Assembly (NCBI GenBank): GCA_015143295.1
Contig: CM026568.1
Coordinates: forward strand, 15,506,607 to 15,570,606
Source: Tetracentron sinense
Lineage: Eukaryota; Streptophyta; Magnoliopsida; Trochodendrales; Trochodendraceae
Reading direction: 5' to 3'
DNA: 64,000 bases
Part shown: positions 48,070 to 57,309 of the stretch, piece by piece
Position numbering within the stretch: the stretch's first letter is position 1
Layout: each line of letters opens with the position of its first letter
Position numbers and translations under genes: made by a program
Notes under the pieces: generated by a model
What the model saw: the letters and a program-made list of their open reading frames with translations, nothing else
What the model was told of the DNA's origin: nothing
Database searches by the model: none

Positions 48070-49570
48070 GCCTTGACTCCCCTTTCACTGCAGAGGAAGT
48101 TAAAACGACCACTTTTCAGATTGGTCCTCATAAAGCTCCAGGTCCAGATGGGTATCCAGCCCTGTTTTTTTAACACTATTGGGATATTCTGGGGTTGATG
48201 TTACCCGAGCTTGCTTAGATTGCTTAGACAAAGGTTTTTTATTTCAGGCTATTAACAAGACTTTTATCACCCTCATTCCTAAGAATGCCCATCCTTCCCA
48301 TATCACCCATTTTCGTCCTATTAGCCTTTGTAATGTGCTATATAAAATTATAGCCAAAGTCTTGGCTAATCATTTGTGTTGGGTGCTCGGAAATTTAATA
48401 TCCCCTGAGCAAACTGCCTTTGTTCCAGGTCGTCTGATACATGAAAATTGTTTTTTAGCTCATGAAGTTCTTCATCATTTGAGGCGTAAAAATAAAGGCA
48501 AACTTAAGCTCATGGGTCTCAAACTCGATATGAACAAGGCTTATGATAGAGTAGAATGGTCCTTTCTTACCCAGGTCCTTGAGAAGATGGGGTTTAGTTC
48601 AAAATGGTTACAGTTGATCACTCAATGTCTATCTACTATCTCTTATCAAATTTTAGTTATTGGTAGGGCATATGGTGATATAAAGCCCAGTCGAGGTCTT
48701 CATCAGGGTGATCCCCTTTCATCATATCTTTTCACTATTTGTGTCGAAGCCGTATCGAGTTACCTCCATCACTTTAATCACCTTAGGCATATTCAAGGAA
48801 TCCGTTTAGCTCGTGGAGCTCCTTCTCTTACTCGTTTGTTTTTTGCTGATAATTGTTTTTTATACTCCAAGGCTTCTCTTTATGATGCAGACCACTTGAA
48901 AAATGCTTTATTACAATACTGTGCAACCTCCGGCTAAGTGATCAATTTCCAAAAATCTAGCATTTTCTTCAGTCGCAATACCTCAGCTCAGTATTCTCGT
49001 GTTCTAGCTCGGTTTTTTCGTATCCAAAAATCAACTCCTTTGGATCGTTACCTGGGTATTCCTACTCTACTTGGTCATTCCAAAAGTTCCAGCTTTAGAT
49101 ATTTTTTGTGAACGGGTGGAAGCTAAGATTCGGAGTTGGACAACTAAATTTTTATCCCAGGCGGGCAAAGAGGTCCTTCTAAAAGCAGTTACTTCTACCA
49201 TTCCTATTTATCTTATGTCCTATTTTCGGCTTCCTAAGCATCTTTGTCGGCAAATCGATAGTCTTCAACGGGATTTTTGGTGGGCATCAACACTTGAACA
49301 ACCCTCTATCAAATGGTTGAGCTGGGCCCGGTTATGTGCGTCTAAATCTGTTGGGGGTTTGGGTTTTCGAAAAATGGAAGTTATGAACTTGGCTTTATTA
49401 GCGAAACAATTTTGGCTTCTGTTCAACGGTCAATTTTCGAAGCACCAATCCTTATGGTTTCGGGTTGCTAAAGCAAAATACTTTCCAAGATCAGATATCC
49501 GAGGAGCAGGTCTCCCCCATTGGTTTGCTAAGGCAAACCTACGATGGGGGAGACCTTCTCCTCGGCTGAG
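48070..49570 (+). pseudogene. LINE reverse transcriptase domain
   Basis: Motifs in order: APGPDGYPA near 48140; NKTFITLIPK and FRPISLCNVLYKIIAKVLA (48260-48370); EQTAFVPGRLIHEN; LKLDMNKAYDRVEW with the first catalytic Asp; GLHQGDPLSSYLF; and RLFFADNCFLY near 48835. The usual catalytic pair FADD is FADN here (Asp codon replaced by AAT at 48851-48853), which would abolish activity. Further frame changes surround it. The thumb-like part (SQAGKEVLLKAVTSTIPIYL) follows at about 49150. Confidence 0.92.
49501..49563. repeat. Short hairpin at an internal LINE junction
   Basis: GAGGAGCAGGTCTCCCCCAT and ATGGGGGAGACCTTCTCCTC are reverse complements with one mismatch, separated by 23 bases. It lies where the zinc-finger region should link reverse transcriptase to RNase H. 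A partial direct repeat (GATGGTGCTGTTAA) follows at about 49578 and 49617. Confidence 0.8.
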
Positions 49571-49599
49571 ATGAGGAGATGGTGCTGTTAACGACAATC

Positions 49600-50040
49600 C
49601 TTATGGTTTCAGGTAGATGGTGCTGTTAATGACAATCTACAGTGTGTGGCAGCGGGATGTTATGGTGTTCATCATCAGGGTCACAATTTGGGGTATGCTA
49701 CTTTTTGTGCAGCTGGTTCCAGTTCTTTGCTAGCTGAAGTTTTGGTGATTCGTCTGGGTATTGTGATGGCTTTCCAGTGGAGACTTGCCTCTGTCACGAT
49801 TATTACTAATGCTCAAACCATAGTCGAGGCTATCTATAACCCCAATTTGTGTACTCCAACTATTCGGAATCAGTTTCTAGATGTCCAACTTTTTGTCTCG
49901 CTTTTTGCTCCAGGGACCCAAGTATAGTATCGAAGTCTTGTATGCTCCCAGGCAGCATACCTTGTCTGCTCATGCTTTGGCTAAAGCTGTTGTTCTTCAG
50001 GGCTCTTTTGGGTTGTATTCGTCTATTTGCCTTCAATAGT
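49600..50040 (+). pseudogene. LINE RNase H domain
   Basis: GYATFCAAGSSSLLAEVLVIRLGI matches the RNase H region with the Glu of the AE motif, and TIITNAQTIVEAI has Asn where the catalytic Asp of (S/T)D is expected. HxxN-type remnants follow after a frame change. It is the 3' domain of the LINE, close to the poly-A. Confidence 0.75.
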
Positions 50041-50399
50041 TATCAGTTTACCAAAAAAAAAAAAATTTAAAAGGACAAAAAAGCCCTCTTCTTCAACCTT
50101 CGTCCATACGGCCATCTGACCAAAAATCCATTAAACAAGGCAGATTGAGCATGGATTAAATATTGTAGGTGATTCGAGGGTTTGTCAAATCTGCGCGCAT
50201 TAAATTCCGTCAAAAAAACATACCGGAATACACCATTTTCGAAGGAAAACAAGCCTCTCGGGGCACCAAAAATTTCCGTTGTTCAAAAGCCCCATCAAAC
50301 TCCTCTGCCCTTCATCTCCTAGATTTGGCCTCGAATTGTCTCTAGCGAAGCTTGAAAGGGCTCTCGGGGTTTCATACATTGTGCGACAGTTGGCCTAAA

Positions 50400-50885
50400 A
50401 ATGGGGAGAAGTCTTTCCATTTTCGGAGAAGTCTTTCCATTTTCTCCCCATTATTTTGACTTCTCCCCATTTGATATCTCTCCCCCTTATTCTCAAGGCC
50501 TTGACTTGTCTATGGCGAAGCCAGAAAGGGCTTGTCTCGGGGTTCCATAGAATAGGAGACAAGTGGTGGAGAAGTCAAAATCATGGGGCCCATGATTTTT
50601 ACTTCTCCACCCATAATAAGACATGTGGCGATAAGTGTGTGAGAATAAGGGGGAGAGAGATCAAATGGGGAGAAGTCAAAATAATGGGGAGAAAATGAGA
50701 TGTCTTCTTCCCATTTATTTGCCAAACTGTCGCACAATGGAACCCCGAGATAAGCACTTTCTGGCTTCGTCAGAGACAAGCCAAGGCCTATTCTCAAACA
50801 CTTATAGCCACATGTCTTATTATGTGTGGAGAAATCAAAATCATGGGCCCATGATTTTGACTTCTCCACCACTTGTCCCCTAGAT
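50400..50885. mobile_element. Foldback element with complex inverted repeats
   Basis: The stretch from GACAAGTGGTGGAGAAGTCA (about 50551) and that ending TGACTTCTCCACCACTTGTC (about 50878) are near-identical inverted arms of about 95 bases. Each contains a small palindrome, AAATCATGGGGCCCATGATTT or AAATCATGGGCCCATGATTT. Outside and between the arms are three related copies of GCGAAGCCAGAAAGGGCTTG with TCTCGGGGTTCCAT in both orientations (near 50350, 50517 and 50740). The pattern suggests repeated insertion or template switching of one MITE family. It has no coding capacity. Confidence 0.7.
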
Positions 50886-51010
50886 TTGGCTCGTTTCAGT
50901 CGTTTGGCAGTTTGGCAGAGACCGCTAGTATCTTTCCCACCTTAGATAAGGTAATGCAATAACAAACAAGATAAATGGATGAACAAAGTCTCTCTCTCTC
51001 TCTCATTTGT

Positions 51011-51182
51011 TCTTTTAAGTTACTACAGTTGAGGAATTTGCTCCCAAAATCGCCTCTTTTAAGTTACTACAGTCGAGGAATTTGCTCCCAAAATCGCCTC
51101 TATTATGTAACTGCAGTCGAGGAATTCGCTCCCAAAATCGCTTCTTTTATGTAATTGCAGTTGAGAAATTCCCAAAATCACC
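51011..51182. repeat. Tandem repeat, 44-base unit, four copies
   Basis: Units start at 51011, 51055, 51099 and 51143. The unit begins TCTTTTAAGTTACTACAGT and contains GAGGAATTTGCTCCC. Copies 1 and 2 differ at one base; copies 3 and 4 have more changes and copy 4 is four bases short. A (CT)n run lies just upstream at 50991-51004. Confidence 0.9.
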
Positions 51183-52340
51183 TCATCACAAGTCTTAGAA
51201 TCATATTTCAGTACCATTCAACAGCAATATTGTCATTTGAGAAGCAGAGCTTTTGGCAGAGAAATCACGAGCGTAGTCCAAATCGGAGACCCTGTGTTCA
51301 TGCGATAGAAGGGTTTGATGCAATCGTAGGTAGAAGGTGTGAAGGGGCTTTTTTTTTTTGCTCTTTTTGATCTTTTGAATTGGTGTTTAACTAAAAAATT
51401 TTAGGATCGGTGTATTTGTGTAAATGTTAGGGTGCATGTATCACCACCCAAAATAAATCATGTAAAAGTGAGCCCATTTTGAGGTTTCTTTAAAACCAAA
51501 TGACCCTGGAATTCGAATCAAGCTTGAGCTTGGATCATGCTCGAGTAAAATTGATCAAAATATCCATAGAATTTGAATCAAGCTCAAGCTTGACAAAGTT
51601 CGGCTTAAACACAGGTCAATTGTTGTAGCTGATGTTTTAAGATGGTGTTTTGGTAATGGTGGAGCCCATGTGAATTACCAAGAAATCACCCTAGATCCTG
51701 GTCCATTCAATATCTTTTATTTTCTTGTTTTTTTGGAGAATCAAAGTTTCAACATCCGTTATATTCATAGAACATGTTCTTCAAATATCTCTAGCTAGAA
51801 GGTTCCTCTGGCAGACGCGTGACTACCTTTTGGGTCCTACCTACCTTGAGATCAAAGTACCCCCCCATATCCATAGTCATCCTTCATGCCAATTTTTTGT
51901 AAAAAGTCTTTTGTCAAATGTCTTTATACCAAAATACTGAGTAAAACATAAACACTAGCTGTCATTGCAGACGGAAGCAAATCATCTGTGTTCTTTCTTG
52001 GGTTCTTTCCGTTGGCCATGAGTGTTTAAAGGTCATGATTTAGTAGTTGTACAATAGATCCTGGTGCTCAAACACCCTGACCACAAGGAAGAAGACATAC
52101 GATTTGGTTCCCCATTTGGGACAATTAAAATCAAATCACTTCTTAGATATCTAATTTTGGTTTTAGATTCTTATATCACCAATCATAAAGCATCATGATA
52201 TTTTTTAAAAACACAAAAGTTTATGATACTAAATTATCCTTTTTCTTTTTAAAAAAAAATATTAATAAATATATTTTGTAATTGGAGATTAAGGAATCTA
52301 TTACCAAAATTAGTATTAGGTATTGACGTCATATCACCTC
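51183..52340. other. Intergenic, no gene seen
   Basis: The two AAGCTTGAGC/AAGCTCAAGC phrases near 51520 and 51580 are a small local repeat. No reading frame looks like a protein and no element ends are visible. Confidence 0.4.
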
Positions 52341-52342
52341 TA

Positions 52343-52762
52343 GGGTGCGTTCGTTTGGCGAGAAAGTGAGGGAAAGTTTAAGAAAAATGAGTTTTCTTAT
52401 ACTTTGTGTTTGGTGTGCAAGATGCACACTTTCATTTTCTTGCACTTTTTTATTTTTTGGGTCTCCAACCTTTGGCCGACTAATCCCCTCAACACGTGAT
52501 AGGGCCACCGCCCATCACATGCAAATTAATGGCCAGGATAAACCCAACTTGATGGTTGGCCCCAAGAGGGCATGGGAAGTCGATCATAGGACGTCTAAGT
52601 TTTACGGCTCGCCCCAGAGACCACTGAGCCACCCCTTGGGGTTTCTTGTATTTTCTTAATAATGACAATTTTTTTCTCAAAAACTTCTTTCATCTTTTAA
52701 TGATTACTTTAAAAGAAAATTTAAGTTTTTTTCCCCTACTTTCTTGCCAAACGAATACACCC
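52343..52762. mobile_element. MITE with GGGTGCGTTCGTTTGGC ends
   Basis: Left end GGGTGCGTTCGTTTGGC and right end GCCAAACGAATACACCC are inverted repeats with two differences, and TA flanks both sides. The AAAGTGAGGGAAAGTTTAAG / CTACTTTCTTGCC subterminal regions also pair loosely. The ends resemble those of the inner MITE at 1515. A SINE-like sequence splits it. Confidence 0.75.
52445..52640 (-). mobile_element. SINE-like element inside the MITE
   Basis: Read on the minus strand it begins near GGGGTGGCTCAGTGGTCTC, with TGGCTCAGTGG matching a Pol III A box. GATCGACTTCCC follows about 50 bases later and resembles a B box. The 3' end is an A-rich run (AAAAAATAAAAAAG). ATTTTCTT near both edges may be the target duplication. 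About 190 bases long. B-box match and ends are approximate. Confidence 0.6.
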
Positions 52763-52917
52763 TAATGTTAACTGGTGAGGAGTTTGCTAAAATTAATTCT
52801 AGAGCCATCACTTGCCCTTTTGCATTTCCCGAACTGGTCGGGAAAGGATAAAGGGTGTACTTGGGGCTCTCAATTAACATCGGCAAACTCCCTGCCAATT
52901 AACACTTAGAGATGATC

Positions 52918-53060
52918 CAAAGCTTCAAGGAGTTGCAAGAGCTCCTTGACGGGGTGTGGCCTTCAGTGGAGGGACGTCTGGGAATCCAATCCCCCGGTAT
53001 GAATTGCAAGAGCTCCAATGCCCAAGCTGACATCATACCGTACTAACTTAAGACACCCAA
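52918..53060 (-). repeat. Dispersed short repeat, copy B
   Basis: Reverse-complement relative of 30670-30812: GGTATGAATTGCAAGAGCTC, CAATGCCCAAGCTGACATCA and GGAATCCAATCCCCC pair with phrases there. It starts with an additional short duplication, GGAGTTGCAAGAGCTCC. Confidence 0.6.
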
Positions 53061-53509
53061 AAAAATAATCAAGGAGGTGATTTGCCTCCCCTGAATCCTG
53101 ATTTGCCTCCCCTCATAACAGAACAATGCACTTGCATTAATTAATTACTCGTGCAACTATTTTGAATTTTTAAGCACCAACTACTGTACACAACAGTCAA
53201 CATATTTAACCGATTAATACAAAATCGTATCCTATTGTTTGTTCCATTTGAATTGTAGTGCGCTAAAGCAGAGATGGGTCCGCCATAGTCTCTTAATTCC
53301 TTATTTGGGGTCGGGTTAGACTGGTGTGGGCTGGATCAACGATCTTTTTCCTTCATGATAAACCCTAATAATCTGGTCGTTGCGGGAAAAAGTCAGATTA
53401 AATGTCTAGATCTTGATTTTATTACCGGACGAGGAAGGTACCAAGAGAACTGACCAAACTTCGCTCAATTGAATGAAAAAAAACTTTTAACTCTGGTTAA
53501 CAATTTTGA
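53061..53509. other. Intergenic, no gene seen
   Basis: AT-rich, unremarkable DNA without protein-like frames. A small duplicated phrase GATTTGCCTCCCCT occurs at about 53078 and 53100. Confidence 0.4.
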
Positions 53510-54015
53510 CCTTTAAAATAATATTTTTAAAAAAAACTAAGGTTTAGATGGTTGAACCAAGGGTTAGTGGATCTTAACCACAGTTAAGGAGTATTAAATT
53601 GGACACATGTTGACTTGTGAGACATAATGAACTCTTTGGAAGTCGGTTACAACTTGAGAGAATTTGGAGTCAAAAATAAGAGATAAAATCACAGCCAATC
53701 GTGATTGGATCACACCCACAAGTCAACACGTGTCCTTTTTAACCCTCATTAACCGTGGTTAAGATTATGTAACCCTTAAGGTTCTAACTTTAGTTTATTT
53801 TTAAAAAACAATTACCTTAAGGTTATGAAATTTTAACCTTATGGATAAATTTTTTTTAAAAAAAATTCTAAAAACTAAGGTTAGATTGTTGAACCCTAAG
53901 GTTTAGTGAATCTTAACCATGGTTAATAGAGGTTAAGAAGGACACGTGTTGACTTGTGGGTGCGATTGAACTCTCCCTGAGTTCAATCGTGATTGGCTGT
54001 GATTTTTTTTTTTAA
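53510..54015. repeat. Three copies of a repeat (two direct, one inverted) upstream of the IST1-like gene
   Basis: Copies lie at about 53525-53650 (+), 53690-53830 (-) and 53860-54010 (+). Shared phrases are AACTAAGGTT(T)AGAT.GTTGAACC, AATCTTAACCATGGTTAA, ACACGTGTTGACTTGTGGGT and ATCGTGATTGGCTGTGATTT. The outer copies flank the inverted one, giving a large foldback. No coding capacity. Confidence 0.75.
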
Positions 54016-54260
54016 CCAAAATGATACATTGGCTTAGTCAGGAGTGCGGGCCCCACTGCACTCGACCTTGACTGGGGCAACCGCGTTGTTTCCCCTCTAC
54101 CCATTTTGGCCCATGAAGGAGTCTTGGTTCAGAAGCAAACCCCCCAGAATGCATAAGAGCATTTCATCATCTCCTAAAGAGAAAACGAAACTTCTTCTCC
54201 CTTGTTTGCTTGTGCTGGTGTGAGCTTCTTTGTGGGTTCCACTGAGTTCATAGCAAAAAT

Positions 54261-56144
54261 ATGGGAAGGAAGCTGGATGCTCTACTCGGAAGAACAACCT
54301 TCAAGATCTCCAAATTGAAGCCCCTTGTAAGTCTAGCCATCTCTCGCCTCGCCATCCTCAAGAATCAGCGCCAAGTTCGATGCTCCCAATCTCGGTCAGA
54401 TGTCCTTCACCTCCTCAATGCCGGTCACCATGACCGAGCTCTCCTTCGCGTAAATTCCCATACTCACAACTCCTTAAATGTAACTGCTCGAATTGCTGGA
54501 AAATCTAACTTAATCTTGTTTTTAACAGGTTGAGCATGTGATCAAGGATAAGAACTTCTTAGATGTGTTTGTTATGCTAGAAGGGTACTGCCATCTCTTG
54601 ATAGAAAGGGTCTCCTTAATGGAAAACAGCAAGTTAGTTTCTTGAACAGTTCTGGTTTATATGACTATTGTAGTATTTGCTTCTCTTTCTATACTAGCTG
54701 CTTATGGACTTTTGTTTACGCAGAGAATGTCCTGAAGAGCTTAAGGAGGCCATTTCAAGCTTGTTGTTTGCAGCTTCAAGATGCGGGGAATTCCCTGAGC
54801 TCATTGAGATTCGTGCGGTTTTTGCGTCGCTATTCGGGAAAGAATTTGTTGCTCGTGCTGTTGAGTTGCGCAACAATTGTGGAGTGAATCATAAGGTAGG
54901 GTGCAACCTTCTTCAAATTTCCATGAGAAATGTTTTAGGAATATGTGATAATTTTTTTCTATGCTATACAGATGATACAGAAATTGTCGACCCGACAGCC
55001 GAGTTTGGAGAGCAGATTGATGGTGCTAAAAGAAATTGCTTCTGAGAATGAGATCACGCTGCATCTTGAGGAAGCATATTCTGTGATCAATGAGGTATGC
55101 ATATGATATTTACAACAAAGACAACAATAATAATGAGTATAGGATGAAACAATGACATCTATTCTTGGAATGTCTCTTGGTTCATTACAGGAGAAACTGG
55201 ACCTGAACCAGAAACAGAACCAACCAGAGAATGACCCATCATTGCCCAAAGAGATTGAACAGGACAAGCAATTCTCAGGATCAATGAAATCAAGGAAGTA
55301 TAAAGATGTTGCTGCAGCAGCTCAAGCGGCTTTTGAATCAGCGGCTTATGCAGCTGATGCTGCGAGAGCCGCTGTTGAACTCTCTCGATCTGAATCTCAG
55401 GACAAAGATCCTGACGATCAGAGTAGTCGCACTCCTCGACAAAGATACATGTCTGATGACGATGGCTCTTCGAAATCTAGATTTAGAACTGCTAGGGATT
55501 CAGCTTCAGGGAAAATTGAAAACTCGAATGGTGGATTGGAGAATATCCATCCTGTCAATAAATTCAGTTCTGAATCAGAAGATGAGGAAATTGTGAAAAA
55601 ACACAAGGAAAGTCGAAGTGAACTCAAACGGGGCAAGAATAAAGCAAAATTTGAGAGATCGCCATCTTCTTCCAGTTCTGATTCAGCAGGGGACGAGACC
55701 AACATGTCTCCAAATGTACTGGGACAGATCGAGCGGTTGCGGAAGGAAATAGTTTATGATGAGACTGGGAATGAACAGAATAGAATCCCATGGTCGAAGC
55801 ACCGTGATTTGGATCTCGATAGAAAATCTAGCTACCTCACAAATGAATTTCCAAAAACCAGACAGTTTAATGCAGTTAAGGATGATCGCACAGATGAGAA
55901 TGGAATTAATCTTCACAACCCATCTCAGATGCCGATCCGTCTAAGATCTGGAGCTGATCCACACAATTTGTTGCATGTTCCGATTGATAAGTTGGCATCA
56001 GGATCAGGAAATCCCATGGCATATGCTACTGAAGGAAGATCTGGGTTTGAAAGTGCACATTACTTGGATGGCGCAGAGGAAGAGCGTGCACAGCTTTCAA
56101 ACATAGAGAGGAGGCCAATTTCTCTGAGGAGCAGACGAGTATAG
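54261..56144 (+). CDS. IST1-like protein (ESCRT-III associated), complete, five exons
   Basis: Exons 54261-54449, 54529-54632, 54724-54895, 54972-55094 and 55191-56144 join in phase to 513 residues. The N-terminal 180 residues form the IST1 domain, an ESCRT-III-like helical bundle: MGRKLDALLGRTTFKISKLK, ISRLAILKNQRQVRCSQSRS, DVLHLLNAGHHDRALLRVE, the VMLEGYCHLLIER helix, the CPEELKEAISSLLFAASRCG and FPELIEIRAVFASLFGKEF segments, and SENEITLHLEEAY. IST1 proteins bind ESCRT-III and the ATPase SKD1/VPS4 to control membrane scission at multivesicular bodies. Exon 5 encodes an Ala-rich helix (about residues 233-265, AAAAQAAFESAAYAADAARA) conserved in plant IST1-like proteins, then a Ser/Lys/Glu-rich disordered tail. 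I do not see a convincing C-terminal MIM motif, so its coupling to VPS4 is unclear. The start fits the family N-terminus. The gene is tail to tail with HOP2. Confidence 0.95.
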
Positions 56145-57309
56145 GCACTGAGAAGCATATAAGAGTAGAGGAGATTTTCTGTAGTATGTTTATAGGATTC
56201 AATAATAGCATACACTGAGTATACAGTGAAGTAATATCTCCCTCCCCCCCCCTTCACTCCCACCACACAGATATAGGATATAGCTTATGACCATGTAAAG
56301 TTAGTGTAACGATTGAACATAAATGCTTGTTAGAGTGCTCTAAATTTTTTGTTCGTGATGTTGCAAATAATGATATTCATTTTTCAGTTTAAATATAAAG
56401 TGGAGCTCTGCATCATGTACACATTTGCCCCCGGTAGTGTAAAAAGGGAGCTCCGCATGATGCAGAGCTTCCCATGAAAATTAATCTCTTCATTTTTTTA
56501 AGTTCTAAGGATAAATGACAGCCGCATATGTAAGAGGTACCACTATTTTGTCAGAGCAAGGTACTCTTTCTAATGTGTCATCTATCAGATTTGGCACACA
56601 TGCTCATCCAATGCATGTCATCCCATGGATTCACCAGAACCATTTAGACCAATTATATGTGGCTAACAGTATGGCAAGGAGCTTTCACCATATAAATATG
56701 TGACAATGGCGTGAAATAAATGACTCAAAGTGCCTTCATGGTCATCAATGCAGAGTGTGCAAATATAGGTGTCCCAAACAGGATTGGCCATGGCTGAAGG
56801 TTCACACCATATATATGATACTAGTCATCCAACTAAGGTCCTCACTTGAACAAGAACCTTAACATCCAATTTCATTGGGGAAACATGCATTCATTGGATG
56901 CTCAAGGATCAACAAACGTGTATTGCATCCATATATGGCAGGGAGAACTCTATATGGAGTGCATAGATGCATGTGTTATAAACCAGCAAGACAAGTGAAA
57001 GTTATTTCTTTATGATTATAGCCTTGTGTTAAAAAAGATGTAGCTAAACTACTTACACTTTTTCCTTCTTTTGCAAGATACAACACCATGAATATGGGGT
57101 CTTACCTTGACATTCTGGGCTTTGTCCATGCCCCCTAACACCCATGAATTATACTAAGACAAACAGGGACTCAAGATTGCAAAATCTAGATTCTAAAAGG
57201 AATGCAGAATCTACAAAGATCAGAAACAGATTAGCCTTTGTGTGTGCATTAAGTAAACTATATGCCTGATTCCCTTGATGAAATATATTGCATTTCATTA
57301 AACAAAAAT
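56145..57309. other. Intergenic region between convergent IST1-like and HOP2 genes
   Basis: It contains both 3' UTRs. A C-run (CCTCCCCCCCCC) lies near 56241-56252. GGAGCTCTGCATCATG and its imperfect inverted partner GATGCAGAGCTTCC (about 56402-56474) form a short stem. No further gene is seen. Confidence 0.5.

Larger units (their letters stand above)
44950..50065 (+). mobile_element. L1-type LINE, decayed, with poly-A tail
   Basis: Order on the plus strand: an ORF1-like region with a DUF4283-type domain and CCHC-like knuckle, then an AP endonuclease, reverse transcriptase and RNase H domain, ending in a poly-A run (50053-50065). TTTAAAAAGAAAC before the 5' end (from 44937) resembles TTTAAAAGGACAA after the tail (from 50066), a probable imperfect target duplication. 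The element is near full length for a plant L1, but frames are broken in each part and the zinc-finger region between reverse transcriptase and RNase H is missing. Confidence 0.92.

Noticed and set aside
54704-55045. 113-residue plus frame starting inside an intron
   Set aside because: It is the IST1-like exon 3 read through its flanking introns; the spliced model explains the coding part.
56515-56703. Short plus-strand frame after the IST1-like gene
   Set aside because: Separate from any splice model, with no conserved features; treated as intergenic.
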